A stretch of DNA of 64,000 bases from Marinimicrobium koreense (GTDB lineage Bacteria; Pseudomonadota; Gammaproteobacteria; Pseudomonadales; Cellvibrionaceae), in contig NZ_RJUK01000001.1 in assembly GCF_003762925.1 (NCBI RefSeq), positions 1,798,001 to 1,862,000 on the forward strand, read 5' to 3'. The translations under genes and the position numbers were made by a program. Each line of letters starts with the position of its first letter. Position 1 is the stretch's first letter. Below, piece by piece: positions 27,040-34,102 of the stretch. The notes beneath the pieces are model-generated. The model ran no database searches. It had not been told where the DNA came from and worked only from the letters and a program-made list of their open reading frames with translations.

Positions 27040-28577
27040 GGCTGCTCTCCACCTTTGGCATTCGCGCCACCTTTGGCATTCGCGCCGCCTTGTGCGTCCG
27101 TATCGGCGCCGCGATTGACCATATCGACGGCGCGGAAAATGGCGCGCGCCTTGTTCATGGTTTCTTTCCACTCCAGCTCGGGTACCGAGTCCGCCACGAT
27201 GCCGCCACCAGCCTGAACGTACAGCTTGCCGTCTTTGATGACAGCAGTACGGATGGCAATGGCGGTATCCATATTGCCGTTCCAGGCGATATAACCCACA
27301 GCGCCGCCGTAGATACCGCGCTTTTCGCTTTCCAGTTCGTCGATGATTTCCATGGCGCGGATTTTCGGCGCACCGGAAAGCGTCCCCGCCGGCAGTGCCG
27401 CCCGCAGCACATCCATGGCCTCCAGACCCGGCTTGAGACGACCGGTCACATTGGAGGTGATGTGCATGACGTGGGAGTAACGCTCCACCACCATCTTGTC
27501 GGTCAGCTTCACTGTGCCGGTTTCGGACACCCGACCGACATCGTTGCGGCCGAGGTCGATCAGCATCAGATGCTCGGCAATCTCTTTGGGGTCGTTGACC
27601 AGGTCCTGCTCCATGGCCAGATCTTCTTCCGGGGTACGGCCGCGTCGGCGGGTGCCCGCAATCGGGCGCACCGTTACGGTACCGTCTTCCAGCCGGGCAA
27701 GAATTTCCGGGCTGGAGCCCACCACCTGATGGTCTCCCAGATCCAGGAAGTACATATAGGGGGACGGGTTTAAACAGCGCAGGGCGCGATAGAGGTTGAG
27801 CGGCTCGGCCTGATAGTCAATGGACAGCCGCTGGGAAGGCACCACCTGCATCACGTCCCCGGCCAGGGTGTACTCCTTGATTTTCTCCACCGCCGCTTTG
27901 TAGCCCGCCTCGCCCATGTGGGAGGTGAAGCTCTGCTCCGGGCCTTCCACTTCAGGCAGACCGACTTCCGGTACCGAAGGCACCGGCGCGCGCAGCTGCG
28001 CCTCCAGCTCCCGCAGGCGAGCCTGGGCTTTGGCGTACGCGTCATCGATTTCCGGATTGGCGTGGACCACCAGAATCAGCTTACCCGCCAGGTTATCGAA
28101 CACCAGTACTTCGTCGGAGACCGTGAGCAGGATGTCCGGCGTACCCAGTTTGTCCGCCGGCATGGATTCCTGCAGGTGCGGCTCGACATAGCGCACGCAG
28201 TCGTAACCGAAATAGCCGACCAGCCCGCCAGTAAAGCGCGGCAGGTCCGGCAAATCCGGCGCCCGGTAGCGGTGCTTGTACTCTTCGACAAACGCCAGGG
28301 GATCGGCGCACTCGAATTGCTCTTCGATCTGACCATCGCACTCCAACTGCACCCGGGAGCCAAACGCTTTCAGCACCCGGCGGGCAGGCAGGCCGATCAT
28401 CGAGTAACGGCCCCACTTTTCGCCGCCCTGTACGGACTCGAAGAGATAGGAGTAGGGGCCACGGGCCAGTTTCAGGTAGGAGGACAGGGGAGTGTCCAGG
28501 TCCGCCAGCACTTCGTGCATTACCGGAATGCGGTTATAGCCTTCCGAGGCCAGCCGGGAAAATTGTTCTGGAGTCAT
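27036..28577 (-). CDS. trpE: Anthranilate synthase component I
   Basis: A 513-residue chorismate-using enzyme making anthranilate with TrpG-supplied ammonia. The tryptophan feedback region [17 protein letters not shown] is near residue 45. Catalytic-domain marks are [59 protein letters not shown] and GGAVGYIAW. The C terminus carries an extra tail with two in-frame copies of an 18-bp repeat encoding GGANAK, ending at the trpG overlap. It stands at the head of the trpEGDC run, with about 300 bp of leader before it. Confidence 0.97.
   Translation of the reverse strand: MTPEQFSRLASEGYNRIPVMHEVLADLDTPLSSYLKLARGPYSYLFESVQGGEKWGRYSMIGLPARRVLKAFGSRVQLECDGQIEEQFECADPLAFVEEYKHRYRAPDLPDLPRFTGGLVGYFGYDCVRYVEPHLQESMPADKLGTPDILLTVSDEVLVFDNLAGKLILVVHANPEIDDAYAKAQARLRELEAQLRAPVPSVPEVGLPEVEGPEQSFTSHMGEAGYKAAVEKIKEYTLAGDVMQVVPSQRLSIDYQAEPLNLYRALRCLNPSPYMYFLDLGDHQVVGSSPEILARLEDGTVTVRPIAGTRRRGRTPEEDLAMEQDLVNDPKEIAEHLMLIDLGRNDVGRVSETGTVKLTDKMVVERYSHVMHITSNVTGRLKPGLEAMDVLRAALPAGTLSGAPKIRAMEIIDELESEKRGIYGGAVGYIAWNGNMDTAIAIRTAVIKDGKLYVQAGGGIVADSVPELEWKETMNKARAIFRAVDMVNRGADTDAQGGANAKGGANAKGGEQP
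27052..27087 (-). repeat. 18-bp tandem repeat in the trpE 3' end
   Basis: CCTTTGGCATTCGCGCCA is followed by a copy differing only in its last base, then a degenerate third start. The unit length is a multiple of three, so copy changes alter the TrpE tail without a frameshift. Confidence 0.8.
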
Positions 28578-28843
28578 GCTTATACCTTTAGTTTTGCATC
28601 ACCACCGCTCACGCCGTGTCGCCGGTGCAGTCAAATCATGAACGGTTGTATTCGAAACAGCAGCACGCCAACGTCGAGTAACGTGCCGAGACAGCGAGGG
28701 CCCGGCTCAGGCCTTGGGGGCCAACACCAGGCAACAGAAAGCTAGCCACGCCATCGGGCGGGGTGTTTAGCGGGGATATGCAAATATAAGCCTGACGAGA
28801 TCAACGTGCTTCTCCTCAATACGTCGTGAGCCTGAGTTTACTC
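28578..28843 (-). other. trpE leader region, no clear gene
   Basis: About 270 bp upstream of trpE. It contains a possible 15-codon leader (28707-28754, minus strand) with one Trp codon, overlapped by GC-rich complementary segments (GGCCCCCAAGGCC and GGGCCC), and an AT-rich patch near 28770-28795 that could hold a promoter (TATATT, GCATAT). In Pseudomonas trpE is controlled by attenuation. A gph gene, found here in P. aeruginosa, is absent. Confidence 0.5.
28707..28754 (-). CDS. Possible trp leader peptide
   Basis: A 15-codon frame, MAWLAFCCLVLAPKA, ends within GC-rich inverted sequences upstream of trpE. Arguments for: position, small size, overlap with potential stem-loops. Arguments against: only one Trp codon and no good ribosome site. 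Treat as a candidate attenuator peptide only. Confidence 0.3.
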   Translation of the reverse strand: MAWLAFCCLVLAPKA

Positions 28844-28871
28844 AAAACCGGCGCCGGGGGCCAGCCCCGGC
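28844..28871 (-). terminator. Intrinsic terminator of rpe
   Basis: On the minus strand GCCGGGGC-TGG-CCCCCGGC forms an 8-bp stem (28853-28871), then CGCCGG and TTTT. It lies just after the rpe stop codon. Confidence 0.75.
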
Positions 28872-28882
28872 GGGGGTGAATC

Positions 28883-29563
28883 TCACACTTCGGCCAATTG
28901 CTGGCGCATCTGTCCGATCACATCGGCGTAGTCCGGCGCATTGAAAATGGCGGAGCCGGCCACGAAGGTATCCGCACCGGCCTCGGCCACGGACTTGAGG
29001 GTTTCCAGGTTGACACCACCATCCACTTCCAGGCGAATGTCACGACCACTGGCATCAATCAGGGCCCGGGCCTCGCGCAGCTTGTCCAGGGTCGCGGGAA
29101 TGAACTTCTGTCCGCCGAAGCCGGGGTTCACCGACATCAGCAGCAGCATATCCAGACGCTGCACCACGTGTTTGATCAAATCCAGACTGGAGGCCGGATT
29201 GAGCACCAGCCCGGCCTTACAGCCCGCGCTTTCGATCAACTGTAGTGAGCGGTCGACGTGGCGGGAGGCTTCCGGGTGAAAGGTGATGTAGCTGGCGCCG
29301 GCCTCGGCAAACTGCTCAATCAGATCGTCTACCGGCTCCACCATCAAGTGCACATCAATGGGGGCGGTAATGCCGTACTGGCGCAAGGCCTTGCACACCA
29401 TGGGCCCGAAGGTCAGGTTGGGCACATAGTGGTTATCCATCACATCAAAATGGATCATGTCGCCGCCGGCGGCCAGCACCGCGTCGGCCTCTTCCCCCAG
29501 GCGGGCAAAGTCGGCGGAGAGGATCGAGGGGGCAATTTTGTAATCCCGCTTCAAGTTCTGCAT
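28883..29563 (-). CDS. rpe: Ribulose-phosphate 3-epimerase
   Basis: A 226-residue TIM-barrel epimerase interconverting ribulose-5-phosphate and xylulose-5-phosphate in the pentose phosphate pathway. Marks are [32 protein letters not shown] (metal His and catalytic Asp), [22 protein letters not shown] and EVDGGVN. It is divergent from the DUF3530 gene with about 100 bp between starts. In P. aeruginosa rpe also lies next to trpE, separated by gph. Confidence 0.97.
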   Translation of the reverse strand: MQNLKRDYKIAPSILSADFARLGEEADAVLAAGGDMIHFDVMDNHYVPNLTFGPMVCKALRQYGITAPIDVHLMVEPVDDLIEQFAEAGASYITFHPEASRHVDRSLQLIESAGCKAGLVLNPASSLDLIKHVVQRLDMLLLMSVNPGFGGQKFIPATLDKLREARALIDASGRDIRLEVDGGVNLETLKSVAEAGADTFVAGSAIFNAPDYADVIGQMRQQLAEV

Positions 29564-29663
29564 AAATTGTCCGATGATGGTTGATAGAGGTTCGTGATCG
29601 TTGGAATCAGTCGGTCATTGTACCCAAAGATGCACCCCGATAGGCAGCCAACGGAAATCGCCC

Positions 29664-30788
29664 ATGCGCCGCACTGAGTCCCCCCTCTTCCTTCGGCTTC
29701 GCTGGAGCCTGATTCTGGCCCTGCTGGTTGCCCCCGCCTGGGCCCAGGACGAGAACGCTCCGGCGCCGGGTACTGAGGGCGACGGAGAGGCGGCGGAAAC
29801 CGCTGTGGAGGCAGCTCCGCCCGAACCGGAGCCGCCACAGTACGCATCGCGCCGCGACCGGGACCAGACCCTGCTGGCCGAGCGTTTCCCCGACGACACC
29901 CAGTGGCTGTCCCTGCCCGAGCCGGAAAACGAGACGCTCGCCCTTTTCCGCCCGGCGGCCGCCGAGCCCAAGGGCGCCCTATTGATGTTCTATAGCGCGG
30001 AAAACCCACCCCACTGGCCGGCCCCACTGGCCAATCTTCGTCAGGCTTTACCGCGCCACGGCTGGGCCACCTTCGCCGTCACCTTACCTTTGCCGCCCAA
30101 AGCACCCGTCCCCGAGCGCCCGGAAGACACTTTGCCCAAAACTCCAGCACCAGCCACCGAGACGCCCGATGAAGAGGAGGCAACCGGTGAAGAGGCCGGT
30201 GAGCCGGACGAGGAAAACGCGCCCGCCGCCGAGCCGTCTGCCAACGAGGAAGCGGAGGAGGACCTGGCGCCACCACTGCCCGACCATGAAACGCGCATAG
30301 CGCAGCGGGTCAATGCCGCCCTGAACTGGCTCGACGCCAACGGGCAGGGCAACCTGGTGGTACTGGTGGACCCGATCAGCGCCCCAGAGGTGATGGCGGT
30401 ACTGCGCCCCCAACTGGAAGCGGGGGCACAGGGCGAGCCGCCCAGTACCGGAGAAAGCCCGCTATCCGGCCCCATAAGGGCGTTGATTCTGGTCAATCAA
30501 CATGGCGCCATAACGCTGGACCGAGCCGAACTGGAAACCCTGTTCGCGGTGCCTGCCCTTCCGCTTCTGGACGTGTTTCTCGGCCCCGATGCCCGCACCC
30601 GCGAGCAACAGCGTCGCCACCGGGACAGCGCGCGCCGGCTTCGTCTTGAGCACTACCAGACGCTGGTGATCGGACGCCCCGATGCTCAGGACCCGGAGGA
30701 CGAACGCAGCTTCTGGGTGCGTCGCATTCAGGGTTTCATGCACCGTCAGGCCGAAGGCCGGGAGGTGCGCCTGAACCCGCCGCGCTAG
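29664..30788 (+). CDS. DUF3530 exported protein with acidic insert
   Basis: A 374-residue protein with a signal peptide (LRWSLILALLVAPAWAQDE). The body matches the DUF3530 family, which looks like an alpha/beta-hydrolase: AERFPDDTQWLSLPEP, FRPAAAEPKGALLMFYSAENPPHWPAPLANLRQALPRHGW, and LNWLDANGQGNLVVLV. Between those blocks lies a Pro/Glu/Ala-rich acidic stretch of about 55 residues (TPDEEEATGEEAGEPDEE and similar), probably a disordered loop. I set the start at 29664 (MRRTESPLF), which gives a normal signal peptide; the ribosome site is weak. The role is unknown; homologues are periplasmic or surface proteins near rpe and trp genes. Confidence 0.75.
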   Translation: MRRTESPLFLRLRWSLILALLVAPAWAQDENAPAPGTEGDGEAAETAVEAAPPEPEPPQYASRRDRDQTLLAERFPDDTQWLSLPEPENETLALFRPAAAEPKGALLMFYSAENPPHWPAPLANLRQALPRHGWATFAVTLPLPPKAPVPERPEDTLPKTPAPATETPDEEEATGEEAGEPDEENAPAAEPSANEEAEEDLAPPLPDHETRIAQRVNAALNWLDANGQGNLVVLVDPISAPEVMAVLRPQLEAGAQGEPPSTGESPLSGPIRALILVNQHGAITLDRAELETLFAVPALPLLDVFLGPDARTREQQRRHRDSARRLRLEHYQTLVIGRPDAQDPEDERSFWVRRIQGFMHRQAEGREVRLNPPR

Positions 30789-30815
30789 CAAGCAGCGCGG
30801 CAAGTTAAGCAACAC

Positions 30816-32012
30816 TCAGCCGCGCAGCACCTCGGCGATGGCCCGACTGACATAATCCACCTTGTCCAGATTCAACCCGGCGACGTTGATGCGGCTGTTG
30901 TCGGTCATGTAAATGCTGTAGCGATCCTTTAATTGGCCCACCTGGGCCTCGGTCAGTCCGAGAAACGAAAACATGCCCCGCTCCCGGGCGATAAAGCCAA
31001 AGTCCTGACCGGGCACCGTCGCGGCCAGCGAGCCCACCAGCGCTTCGCGCAGCGTCTGGATCCGCCCGCGCATCTCGCTCAATTCGCTCTGCCAACGCTG
31101 GCGCAGTTCGTTGGACGCCCAGATCCCCGCCACCAGAGCGCTGCCGTGAGCCGGCGGCATGGAGTAAAGCCCCCGGGCGACGCTGAGCAGCTGCGACTGC
31201 ACCGCTTCGGCCCGGGCAGAATCCGCCCCAACCACCGCCAGCGCCCCGGCCCGCTCCCGATACAGACCGAAGTTCTTGGAGAAGGACACCGCTACCAACA
31301 CCTCGGGCAGTTGCTCCGCCATCCAGCGGGGCCCGAAGGCGTCGGCGTCCAGGCCTTCACCAAAGCCCTGATAGGCCATATCGATAAAGGGCACAAAGCC
31401 CCGCTCACTGGCCAGCTCGGTCACCTGACGCCACTGCGCTTCGGTCAGATCCGCCCCACAGGGGTTGTGGCAGGCGGCGTGCAACAGCACCAGATCCCCG
31501 GCGGGCACTTGAGCTAGGGCCGCCATCATGCCGTCAAAATCGAGCGCATGCCGCTCGAAGTCATAATAGGGGTACTCTTTAAGCTCCAGCCCTGCGCTGC
31601 CCAGCAGCGGCACGTGATTGGCCCAGGTGGGGGTACTGACCCAGACCCGGGCGCCCTTTCTGGCCCGCTGAATGAGTTCCGCCGCCAGCCGAAGTGCACC
31701 GCAGCCACCCGGGGTCTGCACACTCGCCACCCGACCCGCGGCCAGCGCGGGGTGCTCCGGGCCGAATGCCAGCTCCTGCACCGCCTCGTTCGCGCCCGGA
31801 TAACCGGCCGGAGCGGTGTAGGCCTTGGTGATTTCCGCTTTGAGCAGCTGCGCTTCCGCTTCATGCACCGCGGCCATCACCGGGGTGTTGCCGGACGCAT
31901 CACGATACACTCCCACGCCGAGATCGACTTTCTCCGGGTTGGGGTCGTCACGAAAGGCGATGCTCAGTCCCAGGATTGGGTCGTTGGGTAGCTTGGGTAG
32001 GGATTCGAACAT
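30816..32012 (-). CDS. Aspartate/aromatic amino acid aminotransferase
   Basis: A 398-residue class I aminotransferase of the AspC/TyrB group. Visible are the N-terminal SLPKLPNDPILGLSIAFRDD, VGVYRDASGNTPV, HAACHNPCGADL (cofactor-binding Asn), DMAYQGFGEGLDAD and the PLP-binding Lys in SFSKNFGLYRERAG, plus the substrate-carboxylate Arg in NSRINVAG. It transfers amino groups between glutamate and oxaloacetate or aromatic keto acids. The start at 32012 is set by AGGAG upstream (MFESLPKLP). Whether it is mainly AspC or TyrB cannot be told by eye. Confidence 0.93.
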   Translation of the reverse strand: MFESLPKLPNDPILGLSIAFRDDPNPEKVDLGVGVYRDASGNTPVMAAVHEAEAQLLKAEITKAYTAPAGYPGANEAVQELAFGPEHPALAAGRVASVQTPGGCGALRLAAELIQRARKGARVWVSTPTWANHVPLLGSAGLELKEYPYYDFERHALDFDGMMAALAQVPAGDLVLLHAACHNPCGADLTEAQWRQVTELASERGFVPFIDMAYQGFGEGLDADAFGPRWMAEQLPEVLVAVSFSKNFGLYRERAGALAVVGADSARAEAVQSQLLSVARGLYSMPPAHGSALVAGIWASNELRQRWQSELSEMRGRIQTLREALVGSLAATVPGQDFGFIARERGMFSFLGLTEAQVGQLKDRYSIYMTDNSRINVAGLNLDKVDYVSRAIAEVLRG

Positions 32013-32104
32013 GCGGGGCTCCTGAGGTTTATTGGTTGGGGGCATTATACAGGGAGCGTGCTTCGAAATGCCTGATCAGACGAGTGTACTTCGGACATAC
32101 TGCT

Positions 32105-32297
32105 CCGCCTGGATATACCCTTGTGAGACACGCCGTGAATACATCCGTGTAGGCTCGACACCTGCCGGCCCCCTTCGCGCTCCCGGCGCTTCGGGACACT
32201 TCCCACATCCATGTGGGGCGTCCAAAGGCAAGTGACGGTCTCACAAGGGTATATCCAGCCTCCGCGGTGCCGGCGTCACGTTTCGGGAACTAGCACC
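32105..32297 (-). repeat. Type-A large palindromic element, copy 2 (reversed, with insert)
   Basis: Perfect 20-bp arms at 32110-32129 and 32238-32257 (TGGATATACCCTTGTGAGAC on the left). Compared with copy 1 at 11954 it is reversed: CGTTTCGGGAACTAGCACC (32279-32297) is the conserved flank. Its first inner hairpin contains an inserted module of about 45 bp (CCACATGGATGTGGG, then CCGAAGCGCCGGGAGCG on the minus strand). Confidence 0.85.
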
Positions 32298-32320
32298 TTT
32301 TAATTTGCACCTTGGGTAAC

Positions 32321-32345
32321 GGCGGATGCGCTTTGCTTATCCGCC
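32321..32345. repeat. REP-like hairpin, GGCGGAT class
   Basis: GGCGGATGCGC-TTTG-CTTATCCGCC, preceded by TTGGGTAAC and followed by CTACG, as in the copies at 11.9 and 36.4 kb. Confidence 0.75.
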
Positions 32346-32439
32346 CTACGCAACCTACCGTGCTATCCGTAAGGCGCATCGGTCCGACGATTCGGAGCAA
32401 AGTGCATCCGCCGGAACCATAGCGCCGTGAGTTAAACAT

Positions 32440-32614
32440 GGCACTGAGGGACGGGGAGGGGAAGCCCTTTCAAGACCGTAAGCGGAGGGACTCCGCGCGT
32501 CGAGCCCCCGTGGACGACCCACATGGATGTGGGAAGTGTCCCGAAGCGCCGGGAGCGCGTAGGGACCGGGTTCACGGCGTGTCTTGAAAGGGCTTCCCCT
32601 CCTCGGCCCGGACG
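32440..32614 (+). repeat. Type-B large palindromic element, copy 2 (with insert)
   Basis: Perfect 22-bp arms at 32455-32476 and 32581-32602 (core GGGGAAGCCCTTTCAAGAC). GGCACTGAGGGACGGGG precedes and CGGCCCGGACG follows, as in the copy at 22779. The interior has GCGGAGG...CTCCGC, CGAGCCCCCGTGGACG and then the same inserted module as type-A copy 2, before GGTTCACGGCGTGTC. Confidence 0.85.
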
Positions 32615-32696
32615 TGATGAAAACTCCGGGTCTCCAAACGGTATACCCCAAGGAAGCCGGACTTCCTACGAAGCACGAATCAACAAGCACCTCATG

Positions 32697-32702
32697 TATA
32701 AT
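32697..32702 (+). promoter_or_regulatory. Possible -10 element of hisC
   Basis: A consensus TATAAT, preceded directly by TG, lies 36 bp before the hisC start codon. No good -35 is visible 16-18 bp upstream. Confidence 0.35.
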
Positions 32703-32737
32703 GACGGTTTTGACGTAAACCCAAAGAAGGTCTTTAC

Positions 32738-33799
32738 ATGTCGCGTTTCTGGAGTGAGCGGGTCCGTGAGCTTGAGCCCTATGTGCCGGGTGAGCAGCCC
32801 AAAATTGATGGGCTGATCAAACTCAACACCAACGAAAGTCCGTTTCCGCCCTCCCCCCGGGTGCGGGACGTGCTGACCGATGGGGCCATCGACAAGTTGC
32901 GCCTCTACCCCGACCCCAACTCCAGCGCCCTCAAGCAGACCATCGCCGATTATTATGGGCTCAAACCCGAACAGACCTTCGTCGGCAACGGCTCCGATGA
33001 AGTGCTGGCCTTTGCCTTCATGGCCTTCTTCCAGCAACCGCGCCCCCTGCTGTACCCGGACATTACCTACAGCTTCTACCCGGTCTATTGCCAGCTGTTC
33101 GACATCGACTATGAAATGCTGCCCCTGGCCGACGACCTGAGCATCAATCTGGCCGACTACCGGCGAGAGAACGGTGGCATCATCTTCCCCAACCCCAATG
33201 CGCCCACCGGGCGAGCACTGCCCCTGAGCGATATTGAGGCACTGCTGAAAGAGAACACCGATAGCGTTGTGCTGATCGACGAAGCCTATGTCGACTTCGG
33301 GGCCGAGAGCGCGGCGCAACTCGTGGACCGCTACCCCAACCTGCTGGTCACCCAGACGCTGTCCAAATCCCGCTCGCTGGCCGGCCTGCGCCTGGGTTTC
33401 GCCCTGGGTTCGGCGGAGCTGATCGAGGGGCTGGAGCGGGTCAAGAATTCGTTCAACTCCTACCCGGTGGATCGCCTGGCCGAGGCCGCCGCCATTGTGG
33501 CCATCGAGGATGACGACTATTTCCGTCAGTGCCGGGATCAGGTCATCGCCACCCGGGAATGGACCGAGGCTCGCCTGCAGGAGCTGGGCTTCCAGACCGT
33601 GCCCTCGGCAGCCAACTTTGTCTTCGCCCGCGTTCCCGAGGGTGAGGACGCGGCCGAACTGTCCCGCCAACTGCGCGACGCCCGCATTATCGTCCGCTAT
33701 TTCAACAAACCCCGCCTGTCCGAGTACCTGCGCATCTCCATCGGCAGCGACACCGAAATGCAGGCGCTGATCACCGCGCTCAAGGCCATCCTCTCCTGA
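32738..33799 (+). CDS. hisC: Histidinol-phosphate aminotransferase
   Basis: A 353-residue class II PLP aminotransferase. Marks are [65 protein letters not shown] and the PLP Lys in [19 protein letters not shown]. It converts imidazole-acetol phosphate and glutamate to histidinol phosphate; such enzymes may also use aromatic substrates. It stands alone rather than in a his operon, downstream of the palindromic cluster, so it may be a second copy in the genome. Confidence 0.93.
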   Translation: MSRFWSERVRELEPYVPGEQPKIDGLIKLNTNESPFPPSPRVRDVLTDGAIDKLRLYPDPNSSALKQTIADYYGLKPEQTFVGNGSDEVLAFAFMAFFQQPRPLLYPDITYSFYPVYCQLFDIDYEMLPLADDLSINLADYRRENGGIIFPNPNAPTGRALPLSDIEALLKENTDSVVLIDEAYVDFGAESAAQLVDRYPNLLVTQTLSKSRSLAGLRLGFALGSAELIEGLERVKNSFNSYPVDRLAEAAAIVAIEDDDYFRQCRDQVIATREWTEARLQELGFQTVPSAANFVFARVPEGEDAAELSRQLRDARIIVRYFNKPRLSEYLRISIGSDTEMQALITALKAILS

Positions 33800-33864
33800 A
33801 CAAAGCAACAGCCGCCAATCGGGCCTTGATTCTTGCGCCAAAGGCGGCTTATGATGCAGGTCTT

Positions 33865-33981
33865 ATGAAAAAAAATAATAACCTGAACAACAGGTCGTTG
33901 GGGTCATTCGATCAGTACGCGCGTCAGGATTTCTTGCGTATTGTGAAAGAATTTAATAGATTGGCGCTATCTGGCACGTAA
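33865..33981 (+). CDS. Possible 38-residue small protein
   Basis: An ATG frame in the AT-richer gap before the GGDEF/EAL gene encodes MKKNNNLNNRSLGSFDQYARQ..., polar at first and amphipathic later, ending LALSGT. GCAGG lies just upstream. Nothing in it is recognisable, and the composition differs from its neighbours. It could be a genuine small gene or chance. Confidence 0.3.
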   Translation: MKKNNNLNNRSLGSFDQYARQDFLRIVKEFNRLALSGT

Positions 33982-34102
33982 AGCAACGCAAGCCAGATCA
34001 CCAGGAGCAAGGCGCCTTGTACAAGGAGCTGAAACCGACACGCCGTAATAAGCGGCGATCGGGTTTGATGTTAGCCACGAAGACCACCCAAACTGGGCGA
34101 CT
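33982..34102 (+). other. Leader of the GGDEF/EAL gene
   Basis: Together with 33800-33981 this completes a 303-bp gap. I see short direct and inverted words (AGGCGCCTTG, CGCCGTAATAAGCGGCG near 34040-34056) but no clear terminator, promoter or riboswitch. Confidence 0.4.

Larger units (their letters stand above)
32013..32737. other. 725-bp gene-free region dense in palindromic elements
   Basis: Between the aminotransferase and hisC there is no supported gene. It holds type-A element copy 2 (32105-32297), one REP-like hairpin (32321-32345), type-B element copy 2 (32440-32614) and a possible hisC promoter. Short open frames inside the palindromes are artefacts of their composition. Confidence 0.8.

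Noticed and set aside
32500-32690. Short frames inside the palindromic elements near 32.1-32.7 kb
   Set aside because: They are made of repeat sequence read in six frames, have no ribosome site and are not kept between copies.
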